A DNA stretch of 64,000 bases, taken from positions 1-64,000 of the forward strand of contig BPQB01000011.1 in assembly GCA_019973155.2 (NCBI GenBank), read 5' to 3'. This stretch comes from Phanerochaete sordida. Its lineage: Eukaryota; Basidiomycota; Agaricomycetes; Polyporales; Phanerochaetaceae. Shown piece by piece: positions 11,424 to 23,388 of this stretch; positions within the stretch are counted from its first letter, which is position 1, and each line of letters begins with the position of its first letter. The notes beneath the pieces are model-generated. The model was given only the letters and a program-made list of their open reading frames with translations, was not told where the DNA came from and ran no database searches. The translations under genes and the position numbers were made by a program.

Positions 11424-13023
11424 ACTTGGGACTGCGAAAGCAAATCGGTAAGATAGACTTCTTATAAGTGGAGAGTCGGGGGAGATAGACTTACACAGAC
11501 AAAAAGGGCGTCTCCAAGATGTTCCTACTCAAGTTTCGCTGATGGTTTATTTGGTCAATTATCCCTGTTGACCAAGCGCTTGGGACGACAGAGTCAGCTC
11601 CAGACGTACAGCCTAAAATGGCAAGGCCGCAACCTGTGCCGGTGTTAAGTATCATGTACATCTTCATGCTCGCCCCGGCGGCCGCCAGTGAGGACAGGGC
11701 AGTGCTTGGCGATGGATGAGATATGGAACGGTGGAGGCCAGTGGGTAGAGATGATCTACGCCCGTTAGAGGCGCACCGTATCAACAGTGGCGGTGGAATA
11801 CAGTTGGCCAGTGTCCTAGAGAACGATTGAGCATATGGGAGCGATGGATGCCATCGAGAGGACGACATGGCCTGCCTGGGAGCCATCCAGGGCTCTTGAG
11901 AAGGCGTGCATCGCAGCTTGGCTCCGGCCCCGTCACGCGGTAGTGAAGGGCCGCAGACGTCCGCGCCTGGCCGACGGGAAGCAAATACAAGTCCCGCCTA
12001 GCATTTCAAGATGGCTGTCGAGGTCTAGCCAGAGAAAAGGCGCGGTTGTACCGCACAGGGTGGGCGAGACGCAGGCGAGCGAACGCAGGGCGGCTTGCCG
12101 CGGTGAGCGGCCGGCACCGCAAACGACAGGCCGGCGGCGCTGTTCCGGCTGCCTGGATGCGGCAATGAAGGCTCCGAGACCCGCACCAGAAGCCCGCTCG
12201 CGCCGTATCCCGGGATCAAACTATGGTGCGCGCTAACGGACCCACCGCGGTGTCCGGGGATCTCGGGCGCTGGTCGTGCATCTGCTGCAGCGCGACACAT
12301 CTGACACCTCCCATGCGCACACCGACCACCGTGCTGGAGCATCCGTCGAGGTCCTGGCTACAACGGGTGTTGTTTCATGCACATGTTGAATGCCTCCGGA
12401 GTGGTTCGTCCGCCGCCTCACGGAGGACAGCAGGCTGAGGCATCCCGCTTCTCTCAATTCTTGGCTTCGCAGCACCGTGCCAAATATCACACGCTCGGAG
12501 AGAAGACGGGATACGTGCTCTGGCCTTACGGTAAGTGCAGGCTTCTCCATCAGGACAAGGCAGCGTCAGCGTAGCATTCCCACCATATCCGGGCCTGCTC
12601 GGTCGCAGCGATGCTGCTTCCACGATGGGCGCGCTTTGCAGCATCTGCCTCACTCGTTGCTTCTATCTGCTGACCTGTTGTCGAAGCTGCCCATGGGGCG
12701 CTCGGACTTCCTAGTATCCGTTGCCTTGGGCGCTGCATCCTTTGTTCACATGAATGATGCTGTAGGGCTGCGCCTTGTGTTGACTGCGCCCAGTCTCCGT
12801 CTCGCGTAGAACATGATCTGCTGTGACGCTCACCGCACCGCGCTCTAGATATGTGCTCTGTAGCCACCCTGGGGCGGCGCCCCAGAACCCTCACTTCCGG
12901 TCCCTGAAGAGTACCTCTCCCGCTCGTACGTCTGTCCGCTCCCCAGCGTCCCTAGCATGACTAAATGACAGCTGCGCTCCCAGGTTACCTGTATTCCCAC
13001 TACGCTAGTACACGTTCTCCACC
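11424..13023. other. No gene assigned; possible DUF6534-like fragment at 11.5-11.7 kb
   Basis: On the minus strand near 11690-11500 the reading MKMYMILNTGTGCGLAIL resembles the T-G-L-x-T helix of DUF6534 proteins, but no upstream or downstream exons join it. The GC-rich part 11.8-12.9 kb has long overlapping frames on both strands with no recognisable domain. The last 180 bases should contain the promoter of the MFS gene. Confidence 0.4.
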
Positions 13024-15288
13024 ATGAGTATGACTCTTCCGACACTGCAGCAGGCCTCGTCGTCCACCGACCTCAGCATCAAGAACAATACTCCAATTAT
13101 TGCAGAGGTCCCCGCGCTCCACCATGGCGACGACGCGGCGGCTATGACGGCGGCCGTGACTGTTGAGGACTCCACGCCGAAGCGGGGCCTCCACTTCTGG
13201 CTCGTCATGGTCGCTATCTGGGTGTCGGTCTTCCTCAGTGCACTGGAATACGTGCGTAGTTCGGCACCGCCGCAGGTCATGCCCTCTGACCTGCATTCCG
13301 TTAGACATCCGTGTCCACCGCGCTGCCGACCATCGTCCATGACTTGCAAGGCGAAGACTTTGTCTGGGTGCCCAGTGCGTACGTCCTTGCGGCGACCGCG
13401 CTGCTACCAGCCACAGGTGGCGTGGCGGAGGTGAGTGAGCTCCGTCGCTTCCTGGCTTCTCCAAACTCATTCGCGGAAGGTCTTCGGTCGTCGACTGTCG
13501 ATGATCGCTGTGCTCGCTCTGTTCGCCTTCGGGAGTGCACTTTGTGGCGCGGCGCAAAGCATGAACTGGCTAATCGCTGCGAGGGGTGCGTCCTCGACGT
13601 TAAATTACCAGGTGCTGAAGTCAGCTGACACTTTTCTAGCTATCCAGGGTGCGGGCGGCGGCGGCATCCTCTCCGTCACTGCCATCATCATCGCCGACCT
13701 GGTCCCTTTGCGGGAGCGTGCCATTTTTATCGCTCTACTCGGCTTGTACGCTGCTACAACGTCAGCTCAGAATCTCCGTTGCTAACATACGAGATATAGG
13801 GTGTGGGCCGGAGCGTGTGCTATCGGTCCTTCCGTTGGCGGAGCCCTGGCCAAGGAAGGGCAATGGAGATGGCTGTTCTGTACGTCACAAAACCTACCCC
13901 CTAACTCAGCCTACTCATTTGCTTCCCAGACCTGAATCTCCCGATCAACGGCGTAGCGGCTGCGCTCGTTCTGATCTTCCTACGGCTAAAGACACCTCGC
14001 GGAGCACTGTTGGATAAGGTGAAACGTCTGGACTGGGTGTACGCCGTTCCCTATCTGACATGATACGTGCATTTTGCTGACACTGTTCGTTCAGCGGAAA
14101 TGTGCTCATCATTGCTTCGTCGTCCGCATGTGTCATTGGCTTGACCTGGGGCGGCGTTCAATTTCCGTGGACGTCCGCTCACGTTCTGGCTCCTCTTATC
14201 CTCGGCCTCGTCGGTATTATTGGATTTTTGGTTTATGAGGCCCTTGTGGCGTCAGAGCCCTTGGTAACGCAGAACTGGCTTTTCGCTGCAGACATATATC
14301 TCATGCACACTTTCAGGTTCCTTTCGAGCTGATATCCAACAGGACCAGCCTCAGTGGGTAAGCGCTGTCCCGATAATTGTCAAGAAACTCGCTCACTGTT
14401 CCCGCGAAGCTACATCCAGACATTCATTGCGCCGATCGTCGTCGTTGCGGTTATTTGTAAGTCTGGACGCTATGATGCGTCACTCTCCTCTAACCGGTCC
14501 TCGCCAGATTACCTCCCAGTGTACTACCAGGCATGCAAGCTCGCAACCTCGCTGCACGCCGGTGTCGAGCTCCTTGCCATCTGTCTCGTGATCGGGCCTG
14601 TGATCATCATTTCCGGGGTGTCCATTACAAAGGCGAAGGTGTACCGCCCGCAGCTGTGGCTCGGCTGGATATTCCTCATGCTCGCGATGGGTGCCATGTC
14701 AACGCTGAAGGCCGACTCCAGCACGTCAGCCTCTGTTGGCCTCCCGTCGCTCGTGGGCATCGGCGGCGGCTTCCTGTACCAGGCGACGTACTATCCGGTT
14801 CTGGCGCCCCTTCCGATCTCCCAGAACGCCCGCGCGATGGCTCTGTTTTCGTTCTGCCGCATCTTCGCCGGGGTATGTGACCGCTCATCCCGCTCGCTTG
14901 CTGGACGCCGACCGCTGACTGCGTCCCCTAGGTGTGGGGCGTCACGATCGGCACCGCCGTGCTCCAGACGCAGCTGACCTCGCGCCTCCCCGCAGACTTT
15001 CTGCAGACGTTCCCGCAGGGCGTCGCCGTCGCGTACAGCATCATTCCCGTGATCCCGAGCCTCGAGGAGCCGCTGCAGACGCAGGTGCGCGAGGCGTTCG
15101 CGGACGCGATCGCCGTCGTGTGGCGCGTCATGATCGGCATCGCAGGCATCGGCTTCCTCGCCAGCCTCGCGATGAAGTCCCTGCCGCTGCACACGCAGGT
15201 CGACAGGAAGTGGGGCCTCGAGCAGGACATGGCTAACGCGAAGAGCGGCGCCGGACACGAGATGGAGCCCCAGATCCAGGAGGCCTGA
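13024..15288 (+). CDS. MFS drug/proton antiporter-type transporter (DHA2-like)
   Basis: Eleven exons give 577 residues with every junction in phase: 13024-13251, 13305-13430, 13480-13585, 13640-13745, 13800-13879, 13930-14038, 14095-14263, 14317-14357, 14410-14456, 14508-14872 and 14932-15288. A charged N-terminal tail precedes the first helix. Family hallmarks are WVPSAYVLAATALLPATGG leading to FGRR (motif A), the glycine-rich QGAGGGGI helix with ADLVPLRER after it, LDWVGN in the central loop, and ISNRTSLSGY before helix 9. Length and motifs fit the 14-helix DHA2 exporters of fungal plasma membranes. The substrate cannot be read from sequence. A P450 and a methyltransferase-like gene lie downstream on the same strand, so export of a metabolite is a reasonable guess. 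Confidence 0.92.
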
Positions 15289-16324
15289 GCGTACTATGTT
15301 ATTCCGGTTGTTCTCGCAGTACCCTGCTGACTACGTGCTGCTCTTGTATTAGTAGTAGGACCGTTTATCAGTACATTTCTGCACAGCCGATGATCAGAGC
15401 GCTGGATTTGTGCTTCTGAGGTCACGCGAATATTACACGGAAACGCCTCATTGTCATACAGAGCCTGCAATGCTTTTCTGACGGCTGTGATGTTGATGCG
15501 CTTCTTCCCCTCTAGACTAGTCGATGCTTCTGTGCAATGTAGGATCGCCGATGCGAACAATGAGTCGCGGGCACACCGTTGTCGCATGTCGATCCCCGAA
15601 CGCACCGTGCACGGTTTGATTTAATTTTAACGTGCAGCCTGGCTTCCATTTGCTCGGAGATGTGTGTGGTTTCAGGATCGACATTGCTCAAACTCTCGCT
15701 GGCGCATTCACATAATTACCAGCACCGAACCCCGTCATTTTCCACGCAAGGCTCGCCCTCACTACGTGTTCGGCGACGTTGTGCTGTTGTCATAGTAGTA
15801 CAAAACCAGAATTCCGTGGAACCCCACGAGCGTTCGAATGTGAAGGTTTGTAATGTGCGACCGCCAGGTGACCGTTTTATCGGCGAGTTTCTCAACCAAC
15901 TCCCGGTGTGGCACGTCGAGGTACACTTCCGCAGACTGTATTTCGGTACAGGCACCGGCTGTGGAGTATGTGTGTGCCTCACGATAACAACAGGTGGCCT
16001 GAAAGCGCAAGAAGGGTATAGGTCAGGTACATCCGACCTGCCGGGACAGGTCGTGGGTAACCGTCGCTTATAATGAGCCAAGCAACAATCTCCGGAGGCC
16101 CATTTTTGGATGTTCCGGAATGACTGCGGCATTCCAGACGGATCTCATGACGCATTAAGACTGATCGGTCACGCCTGGCGCTGAAGGATGGAAGAAGGGA
16201 GGTTGTCGAGCGTCCACGACCCTTGTGCTCTGTACTTGAGCCGCCGCACGCCTTTCTTCTTGCCCTCACCCCCGTCGCCGCATCGCACTGGTCCGCTCTG
16301 CCAGTATCGATTCAGCTTGTTGAT
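15289..16324. other. Intergenic, nothing recognised
   Basis: Holds the 3' end of the transporter transcript and the promoter of the P450. A 138-codon minus-strand frame (16132-15716) shows no family features and is probably chance. Confidence 0.5.
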
Positions 16325-18472
16325 ATGTCGGCTGTGTGGTATAGCGGCGCTGGCGGATTGGGCATAGTGAGCTCATTACATGCCTGCAACCTGAGCGTAA
16401 AGACTAACATCTCGCAAATATTCAGCTGACCTGGCTCGCTCTCAACCGACGCAGCGTAAGGGGAGATGTTGCCGCTGCAGCGTATTTCTGTGCGGGGGCC
16501 GCCCTCTACTTCTTTCTGCGCCGCCTACCACAGTCATCCGGACTCGCGCTACATACTTCGATAAGCACCATGGCCGTCTACACCTGTTCAGCCCTCGTGT
16601 CTACGGTCGCATATCGGCTTTCCCCGTGGCATCCACTCGCGCACGTTTCAGGCCCGTTGCTATGTCGGCTGAGCAGCCTATGGCTCACGACAATCTCCTA
16701 TCGCGGGCGACGCCACCTCGCAATAGACTGCTTGCACGCACGCTATGGGACCCTGGTTCGGATAGGCATGTATCTGGCACCATGCTGTCATGTTAATGCT
16801 TACTTTCGTCCCTCTTCTTCAGGCCCGAACATGGTGTCTGTCAACTCTCCGTCCGCACAGTACATCTACTCTGCCTCTGGGCGCATGGAGAAAAGCGACG
16901 CGTACAACGCGCCAGGACACGATGGCGTCGTGGCGCTATTTTTCAAGCAGCCAGTCGAGAAGCTCCATGCCGAGAGGAAGAGAGTGTGGTCCAGACTATT
17001 TACAAGCGAAGGGTACGCGCCCGCATTCTGCGCGTGGGCCGTAGGCTAATCTCGCGATGTTCAGCCTATCTCACGTCGTCCCATTCATGGAAAGACGAAC
17101 GTTTCAGCTATTGGCCTGCCTGGAGCGACGTCAAGCAGACAGCCCAGATAAGCTCGTCAATCTCGAAACCTGCTTCCAGCACTGGTCGTACGATTTTATG
17201 GTAGGTCTCCCATGACTGAAGATTCCTAGCGCTCATCCCTCCCGCAGGGGGACTTTGTGTTCGGGGGATACAATCGTTTTGACATGATGAAGAACGGGGA
17301 CTCCGAAGGTGTCATTGAAGGAGGAAGGATAGGGATGATTCTCCACGACAGGTGCGTACTCGACCACTGGTTATCACACACGTCGCTGAAGTGTGAAAAG
17401 TATTGGACAAACTCCATGGCTACTCGACATTGCATGGAGACTTCCTTTCAGCAACGCTATGCATCGTTTGGTAGATATTGCCAAGCGCCTTATGGACAAT
17501 CGCTTGGAGGCTACCGAGACGCCATCCTTCCGGGATCTGGTGGCATATCTGGTGAGCAGCTTAATGAAGTCTCACTTGGCAGATGTTTACCCTGCGTCTG
17601 TACTAGACGGAGGATGGCTCGATTCCCAAGAGAGACCTGCATGTCGACGCGATCGTTGCGATTCAGGCAGGCACGTCTTGTCCTGGCTGTTGCTATCTAC
17701 ACACGTCAGCTCTAACTGCCATTCGATATAGGCTCCGACAACACCCATATCACCCTCACTCTGGCGATGTACTTCATGCTGACCCAGCCCGCATACCTCG
17801 AGCTCCTCAGGTCGCAGCTGGAAGAGATCTTCGTCGATCCCCTCGGTCCTCTTCCTGATGAGAAGCTATCCGAAGTTCCGCTGCTAGACGCGGTGATTAA
17901 CGAGGCCTTGCGCCTGGGCACGCCCTTCTTTTTACCTCGAGTTGTCTCCAAGGGCGGCGCCATCTTTGATGAGCAGTTCATTCCCGAAGACACAATTGTC
18001 GTTCAGGCGGCATACTCGCAGCAGATTGACCCCGTCAACTTCTGGCCCGATCCTCTGGTGAGTCGATCTGCAATTCCCCTAGCATGACCGCACATGTTTG
18101 ACCATCGTTTCTCAAAGACATTCCGACCTGAGCGTTGGATTTCGGAGGAGTCGGGGCTGTATGCGAAGACAAATAAGTCGGCGCTGTCATCGTTCTCGTC
18201 AGGTTCGTTGCTCTCTAATAAATCACGAACGTCTTGCAGAATACTGATATTCCAAAGGTGCATACGCGTGTGTCGGCAAGCAGCTCGCCTACCAAGGGCT
18301 GCGCCATGTTCTGGCACGCGTGGTTCTCAACGTGGACATGGCCCTTCCCGATGGATTCGACCCTCAAACATTCCGCGACGGCATCCTCAACATACGAACG
18401 ACTATTCTGGAGCAGCCACTGATGGTTCACGTTAGACGTCGAGGAGATGCTGTACCGGTGGATGACATTTGA
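16325..18472 (+). CDS. Cytochrome P450 monooxygenase (first of three)
   Basis: Ten exons total 553 residues in frame: 16325-16366, 16426-16765, 16823-17012, 17065-17200, 17248-17351, 17392-17551, 17607-17670, 17732-18057, 18118-18202 and 18258-18472. Several N-terminal hydrophobic segments would anchor it in the ER membrane. Present are the I-helix AGSDNT (about residue 345), the ExxR of NEALR (about 403), FRPERW before the heme region, and the heme loop FSSGAYACVG with its cysteine ligand near 487. The usual arginine two residues before the cysteine is alanine here. Introns 2 and 7 need GC rather than GT donors; these are the only in-phase choices I find. It is not closely related to the two P450s at 47-54 kb. 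It probably oxidises a hydrophobic metabolite with a CPR partner. Confidence 0.9.
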
Positions 18473-19456
18473 CACGCTCGAGGCTCAAACGAAGCACGTC
18501 GTTGACTGATGACCACGTTACATGTATGGTTGACTGGTATGCCATTATTGAGATGTTTTAGCATGACACGACGGCAATGGCTGGTATGTCAACTGTCTAC
18601 AAGTTCCTGTAGTTACCGGAAGTGCCCCTAACCGCGCGCAGGAAGAGAAGGTTCGCGTTAAAGCATAGCTATCACTATATCAAGAGCTGTAGCGCATATG
18701 TCAGCTGCGCATGCAATTCATCTGCTCATAAAACGAGATGTTATTCCGATGGTCGTTTTGAACTTGGATACTGGTTGTTACGTCGACGCACAGGTCATTT
18801 TCCTAGCGTCGGGGTCGTCGATAATTCGTCGGTAGCTGCCCGGTTCCGTGCACGGCACTATTAAGATCCAATTCGGATCTAATACTATAGAACGGGATTT
18901 AGGAGCGTGAACTGATAAATCGGCAGGCGTCCCATCTACATATCGCCCACTCTACTGCAGTACATATTTGAAGAGCGTCTGGTAGGTCGCGGGGATGTTC
19001 CTGGCGGGTGAACTTGGCACGATGCAGAAGACGTGGGGGCGCCTGCGTGGGAATGCCGTAACAATACTCACGGGAAACTTCGACCTGCGCGGAGAAGTCT
19101 GACATTTCCGCTACCGTGCCGACGGCGGGGCCATAGCGCCGGCTGCAATGTAATTCAGCGCTCTCAGAACTTTCCCGTCTTGGATTCGCTCATCACGTAC
19201 TCCTTCTATGGGGGCTCTTTGACACAACGTAAGACTGGAATCGCCCGTGAAGGTTTGCCAGGCGGCAATGGCAAGACAGCGTGGAACACTCCATGCGTTT
19301 GCCGGATAGATAACCTAGACCGCCCATAGAGCTTGCACGACTCCTCCTGGTGTGCCTTCCCCCAGACTCAACGTTCAGAGTGCCCAACGCCAGTGAGCAC
19401 TACCTTCTCCTCCGTTCTGACCACAGCTCACTGGCTATCGCCGTCGAACATTGCAG
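18473..19456. other. Intergenic, nothing recognised
   Basis: Short frames only. I see no motif, RNA gene or repeat in this stretch. Confidence 0.5.
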
Positions 19457-20219
19457 ATGTCGTCGCTGGTAAAAGCGGCCGTGCTCCTGGTCTCAGCAGC
19501 GACGTTCTTTCATGGACTTAAACCACCCACGCCTGCCGTTGAGAAGGAGCGTCATGTCTATAAGGGGCAGCCGTTCGAATATTTAGTCCATGCCATAGCA
19601 TATGCCTCACGGGTGAGTGCTCCTCAGCTCTGTACGGCCATCCTAGTCCTCACCAGGACCGCAGGCAGCAATTTGCGCTGCATTTCTTGGGCACGTCTAC
19701 GTCATGCTATCCCTGGACTACTTCCCCGCCAAACGTGCAGAGCTCCTGCCCGTCGCCTGCCCCAACCACTCCGTCCCCTTGGCCACTCTGGCAGAAATCA
19801 CCCCGGCGTTCGTCGTCGGCGCTGCCCTGATCCTTGCGGGCGGGTACCTGCGCCTCTGGTGCTACAGGACCCTCGGGAAGTATTTCACATTTCAAGTCAC
19901 GATCCTGGAAGACCACCAGCTTGTCACCGGCGGGCCATACGCCCTCGTACGCCATCCCTCCTACACCGGTGCCTGCATGATGATCCTGGGCGCAACCATC
20001 ATGCTCTTCGCCGGAGACGGCTTCGTCGTGGCCTGCCGTGTGCAAGACACGCCTGCGGTTTGGCTCACACGCGCATGGCGAGTCCTCGCGCCTTATACCG
20101 TTTTTGGTCTTGTCAGACGTTCATGGGTCGAAGACGCGCAGTTGAAGAAGAACTTTGGGGTGGCATGGGAATCGTACAGGCAGTCAGTTCCCTATTTGTT
20201 CGTCCCATATGTGCTGTAG
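19457..20219 (+). CDS. Isoprenylcysteine carboxyl methyltransferase-like membrane protein
   Basis: Two exons (19457-19612 and 19675-20219, 62-nt intron) give about 232 residues. The N-terminus is a hydrophobic anchor. The C-terminal half carries the ICMT/PEMT landmarks: LRLWCYRTLGKYFTF, the cofactor-binding GGPYALVRHPSYTG block (RHP-x-Y-x-G), and the closing VEDAQLKKNFGVAWESYRQ with a VPYLFVPYV tail. Such enzymes use S-adenosylmethionine in the ER membrane to methylate the carboxyl group of prenylated cysteines. Basidiomycetes carry many divergent paralogs whose substrates are unknown. Length and motifs support an active enzyme. Its position after an MFS gene and a P450 leaves open a role in small-molecule methylation. 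Confidence 0.85.
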
Positions 20220-22171
20220 TACCTTCTAGAGGAGCGCAGCGTAGCCACGACGGATCCTCCGTATTTTAATGACCGCGGGAATGAATGGTGTCTACTCGAG
20301 GACTGCGACCGTCTCCCGTATGGCGCAAGGCGCTGGGCTAGCACGAGCGTGGTTCGCATGTATTCTGTAGTATATTGTAATTGCACTGCACCTAATCGAC
20401 CTCGAGAACAACATATCCCACGATCATGTTTACTCGACAATGACTAGCACATTTATCAAGTCTGCTCAGAACGCCTCACTTCCCATGTAGGACAAAGGTA
20501 CAAATCGATGCGGCGCTCGCTGTCTCCGTATCCGGGAACGTTTGGCGCCATACCTGCGCCAGGGACACAAATCGTTGGAGGCTGCACGTAAGGCGCAATC
20601 CTGACCTGCGGGCCTAGTGTTCCTATCTCTGCTCGCTATGCAATCGATAAATCTGCGACGAATTCTCACCCTGGATTGCCCAGGGCCCGGGTCCGCGACC
20701 GCAAGGTCGCCGTCGATCCTCAGACACATCGAGCTGTCCCCACACTTGCTGCGTTGTTCTTCGATGGTCCCATTGAGAACCGTTGTCCGCTTTCCCATGG
20801 CACACCGCGTGGACGACGCACGCTAGCGGGCTTTGTGGCCTTCGCCGATAGGGTATCTATACAATTGAGTACAGGATATGCGCGCGCCAACCGTACTGTT
20901 TTCCGCTCTCTCTGGGCTCGGGCTGGGCACGAGAACACCTGAGTCACATTCGCCGAGAACATGGCTTAGACACCCAATATGCAGTCCGAGGTTTCCTGCC
21001 CCTGCAATAGCGCTAGGTTCCAGTAGCAAGATACTGTACGGGTCGCGCTCAGAGGCCAAGCCCCAAACGGGCGCAAGGCACCGCCGGCATCGTTGCGGCT
21101 CACGGCTCTGCGGACGGCCACGGCGATGCTACACATCCCTGGGCAGTGGTGGGCGCGTGGCTTCCGCGGTCCGGATTGCTGCCGCTGCATTGTTTGCGAC
21201 CTAGCGCGAGGTGAGCCGGCGAGACGGAAGTCTGGCTGTAGACGGCGCTTGGCGCGCCGGCCGCGTGCAAAGCCACGGGCAAACGGCCGTCCAGCGTTTT
21301 CCTGCCCCCAAGACTGGGCGGTTGGACGGGCGCAGTGAGACGGCGGCAGCCAGAGGGCTACGGCGGTGCAGCCACTGACAACTTCATGTCCTCACTCTGC
21401 GGCCTTGTGCTCGTGCGCTTCATCCCTGGGCTCAGCGTGAGCACGGCACTCGACGGGAGGACGGGGAATACGAGCGCATTCACCTGTAAAGTTCCAGACC
21501 AGCTTGCGCTGCCGCGGCTGGCACGCACGCAACCCCGTCCGCTAGTGCAGCTTGAGAACGACCGTGCACCGCCTTGATCTTGCCCCCCGCCGAGCGCAAG
21601 CTGCGGGGCAGCTCAGCAGGCGTGCATGCGCCCAAACATCTCGGATGCGGTACCCTCCACACACCGTGTGTGTGCGGACGTCACACAATGTCGCAGCGCG
21701 CTCGAACACTGGGAGAAAGCGTCAGGTAGGAGGAGCGATCGCCCCTGTGTCGCCGCATCCAGGTCGTCCTGGAGTGAAAGACGCGAAAAGCACAACTGAG
21801 CAAGCGGTGAGCTATCTCTTGCGGTCGTTGATACCGAGCAGCCTCCAAGCAGGGTGGAGAAACTGGGTGAAATGCATCTCGAGGCGAAGGTTGCGACAGT
21901 GGTAGGAGCACAAGTGCGACTCGGGAGGTCCGAGTCGAGTCTGGGAAGCCCGCTTATCTGGATATTACCATTCCTGGGGAGCGCCACTGTTATCTTATCC
22001 AATCTCTCCAGTCTCGAGCCGTCTGTACCCAACAAACAAATCGTCGCAGAAACGTTTCGAGTCATACGCTGCTGATTTCGCTGCCCGTGGGTATTGTACA
22101 CTGGTTCTACATGCAGTCCGAGGTATAGTCCCTCATGGGGATATTGATTCTGTAAGCAAAGTCGGACGAGC
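20220..22171. other. No gene recognised
   Basis: The longest frame is 192 codons on the minus strand (22191-21613), with serine- and leucine-rich, low-complexity content and no motif. It overlaps the 3' end of the next gene. The GC-rich part 20.5-21.7 kb has overlapping frames on both strands and could be an eroded gene. Confidence 0.4.
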
Positions 22172-23388
22172 TCAGAGACCCAGCTCGCCAAACGTGTGCG
22201 CGCCGCCGTCCGTCTCTAGGGAAGGTTCATGCGCCTCAGGTCCCTCAGATTGAATCTGCAAGGCACCCTCTGTCGTGGTCTGGTGCAATACAAGCTGATG
22301 AGACGCCAGTGCAATAGACACAACGAAGAGATGACACGCACGACTTCATCCGCGCGGCGGTCGACCGCGCTCTGCGCCTGCGCAGCGAGCGAGTCCGCGG
22401 GCGGGCGGTAGCCGAGCACCTTCTGCTCCTCGGACTGCAGCGCGCGCGCCTCATCGGCGGAGATCGTCTCGAGGTTCAGCTCGGGCTCAGAGGTCGGCGA
22501 CTGGCTCGCGCGGCGCTGGGTCTCGATCTTCTTCGCGTCGTCCAACGCGGCCTTCACGAGGCGCGCGGGCTCGATGCCCGCGCTCGCGCTCGGGTGCTTC
22601 GCGGCCGCGGCCTGCGCGGCGGCTGCGAGCGAGCCCTGCGGTGGGCGGTAGCCGAGCGCTTTGTGTTCCTCGGACATGAGTTTGCGGGCTTCGACTGTGG
22701 GAGACATTAATGTCGTGCCAGGCTTATAGAAGTAGAAGAGACGCACCTTCGCCAATGAAGTTCAGGTCGATCTCGGCTGCGGCTGCGGACTCGAGGGCAG
22801 TCGCGTCCTCGAGCGCGGCGCGTGTGAGTGTCTGTGCGCCGGGCAGGGATAGCGAGGCGCCGTTAGGATGCTTCGCTGCGGCGGACTGAGCCTGAGAGGC
22901 CAGTGAGCCTGGGGGCGGGCGGTGTCCGAGAGCTTTATGTTCTTCGGACATGATCTTGCGCGCTTGGGCTGCGGAGGAGGGGTCAACATACGACACTGCG
23001 CGCAGGACGACGCGACGCACCATCTCCAACTGCACTCAAATCAACGCCGTTCTGGCCCCTCTCGTTCTTAATCCGCTCCGCGTCCGCGAGCGCGGCGAGG
23101 CGGAGCGCCTCCTCGCTGATCTGCGCGGCGGTCTGGGGGTGCTTCGCGGCCTCGGCCTGCGCCTCCGCGGCGAGCGAGCCGGGCGGCGGGCGGTAGCCGA
23201 GCGCCTTGTGCTCAACGCTCATGAGCGTGCGGGCCTCGGCTGGGCGTGTCTTAGCTGGAGCGCGCGCGCTGGCAGGAAGAGCACGCACCCTCGCTGATCG
23301 TCTTGAGGTCGATGCGCGGGACGAAGTGCGCGGCGTCGTGGTGCGCGGCGCCGAGGATGTGGGGCGCGGGGGTCGACATGTGCAGCAT
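22172..23388 (-). CDS. Protein with four seed-maturation-protein (SMP)-like repeats
   Basis: Five exons give 329 residues: 23388-23289, 23239-23021, 22968-22747, 22694-22342 and 22267-22172. The repeat core is M-S-x-E-H-K-A-L-G-Y-R-P-P-x-G-S-L-A-x-x-A-Q-x-x-A-A-K-H-P. It occurs four times, once each in exons 2 and 3 and twice in exon 4, where the last copy is shorter (EEQKVLGYRPPADSLAAQAQ). This resembles the SMP domain of plant late-embryogenesis proteins, a family also known in fungi and linked there to desiccation or stress tolerance. There is no signal peptide or membrane segment; the protein is likely cytosolic and partly disordered. The first three introns are all phase 1, so repeat-bearing exons are symmetric. 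The reading frame stays open upstream to 23547, so an earlier start cannot be excluded. A TATATAG box lies at about 23492-23498. Confidence 0.85.

Noticed and set aside
21613..22191. 192-codon open frame on the minus strand
   Set aside because: It overlaps the true 3' exon of the SMP gene in another frame and has no motif or codon pattern of a real protein.
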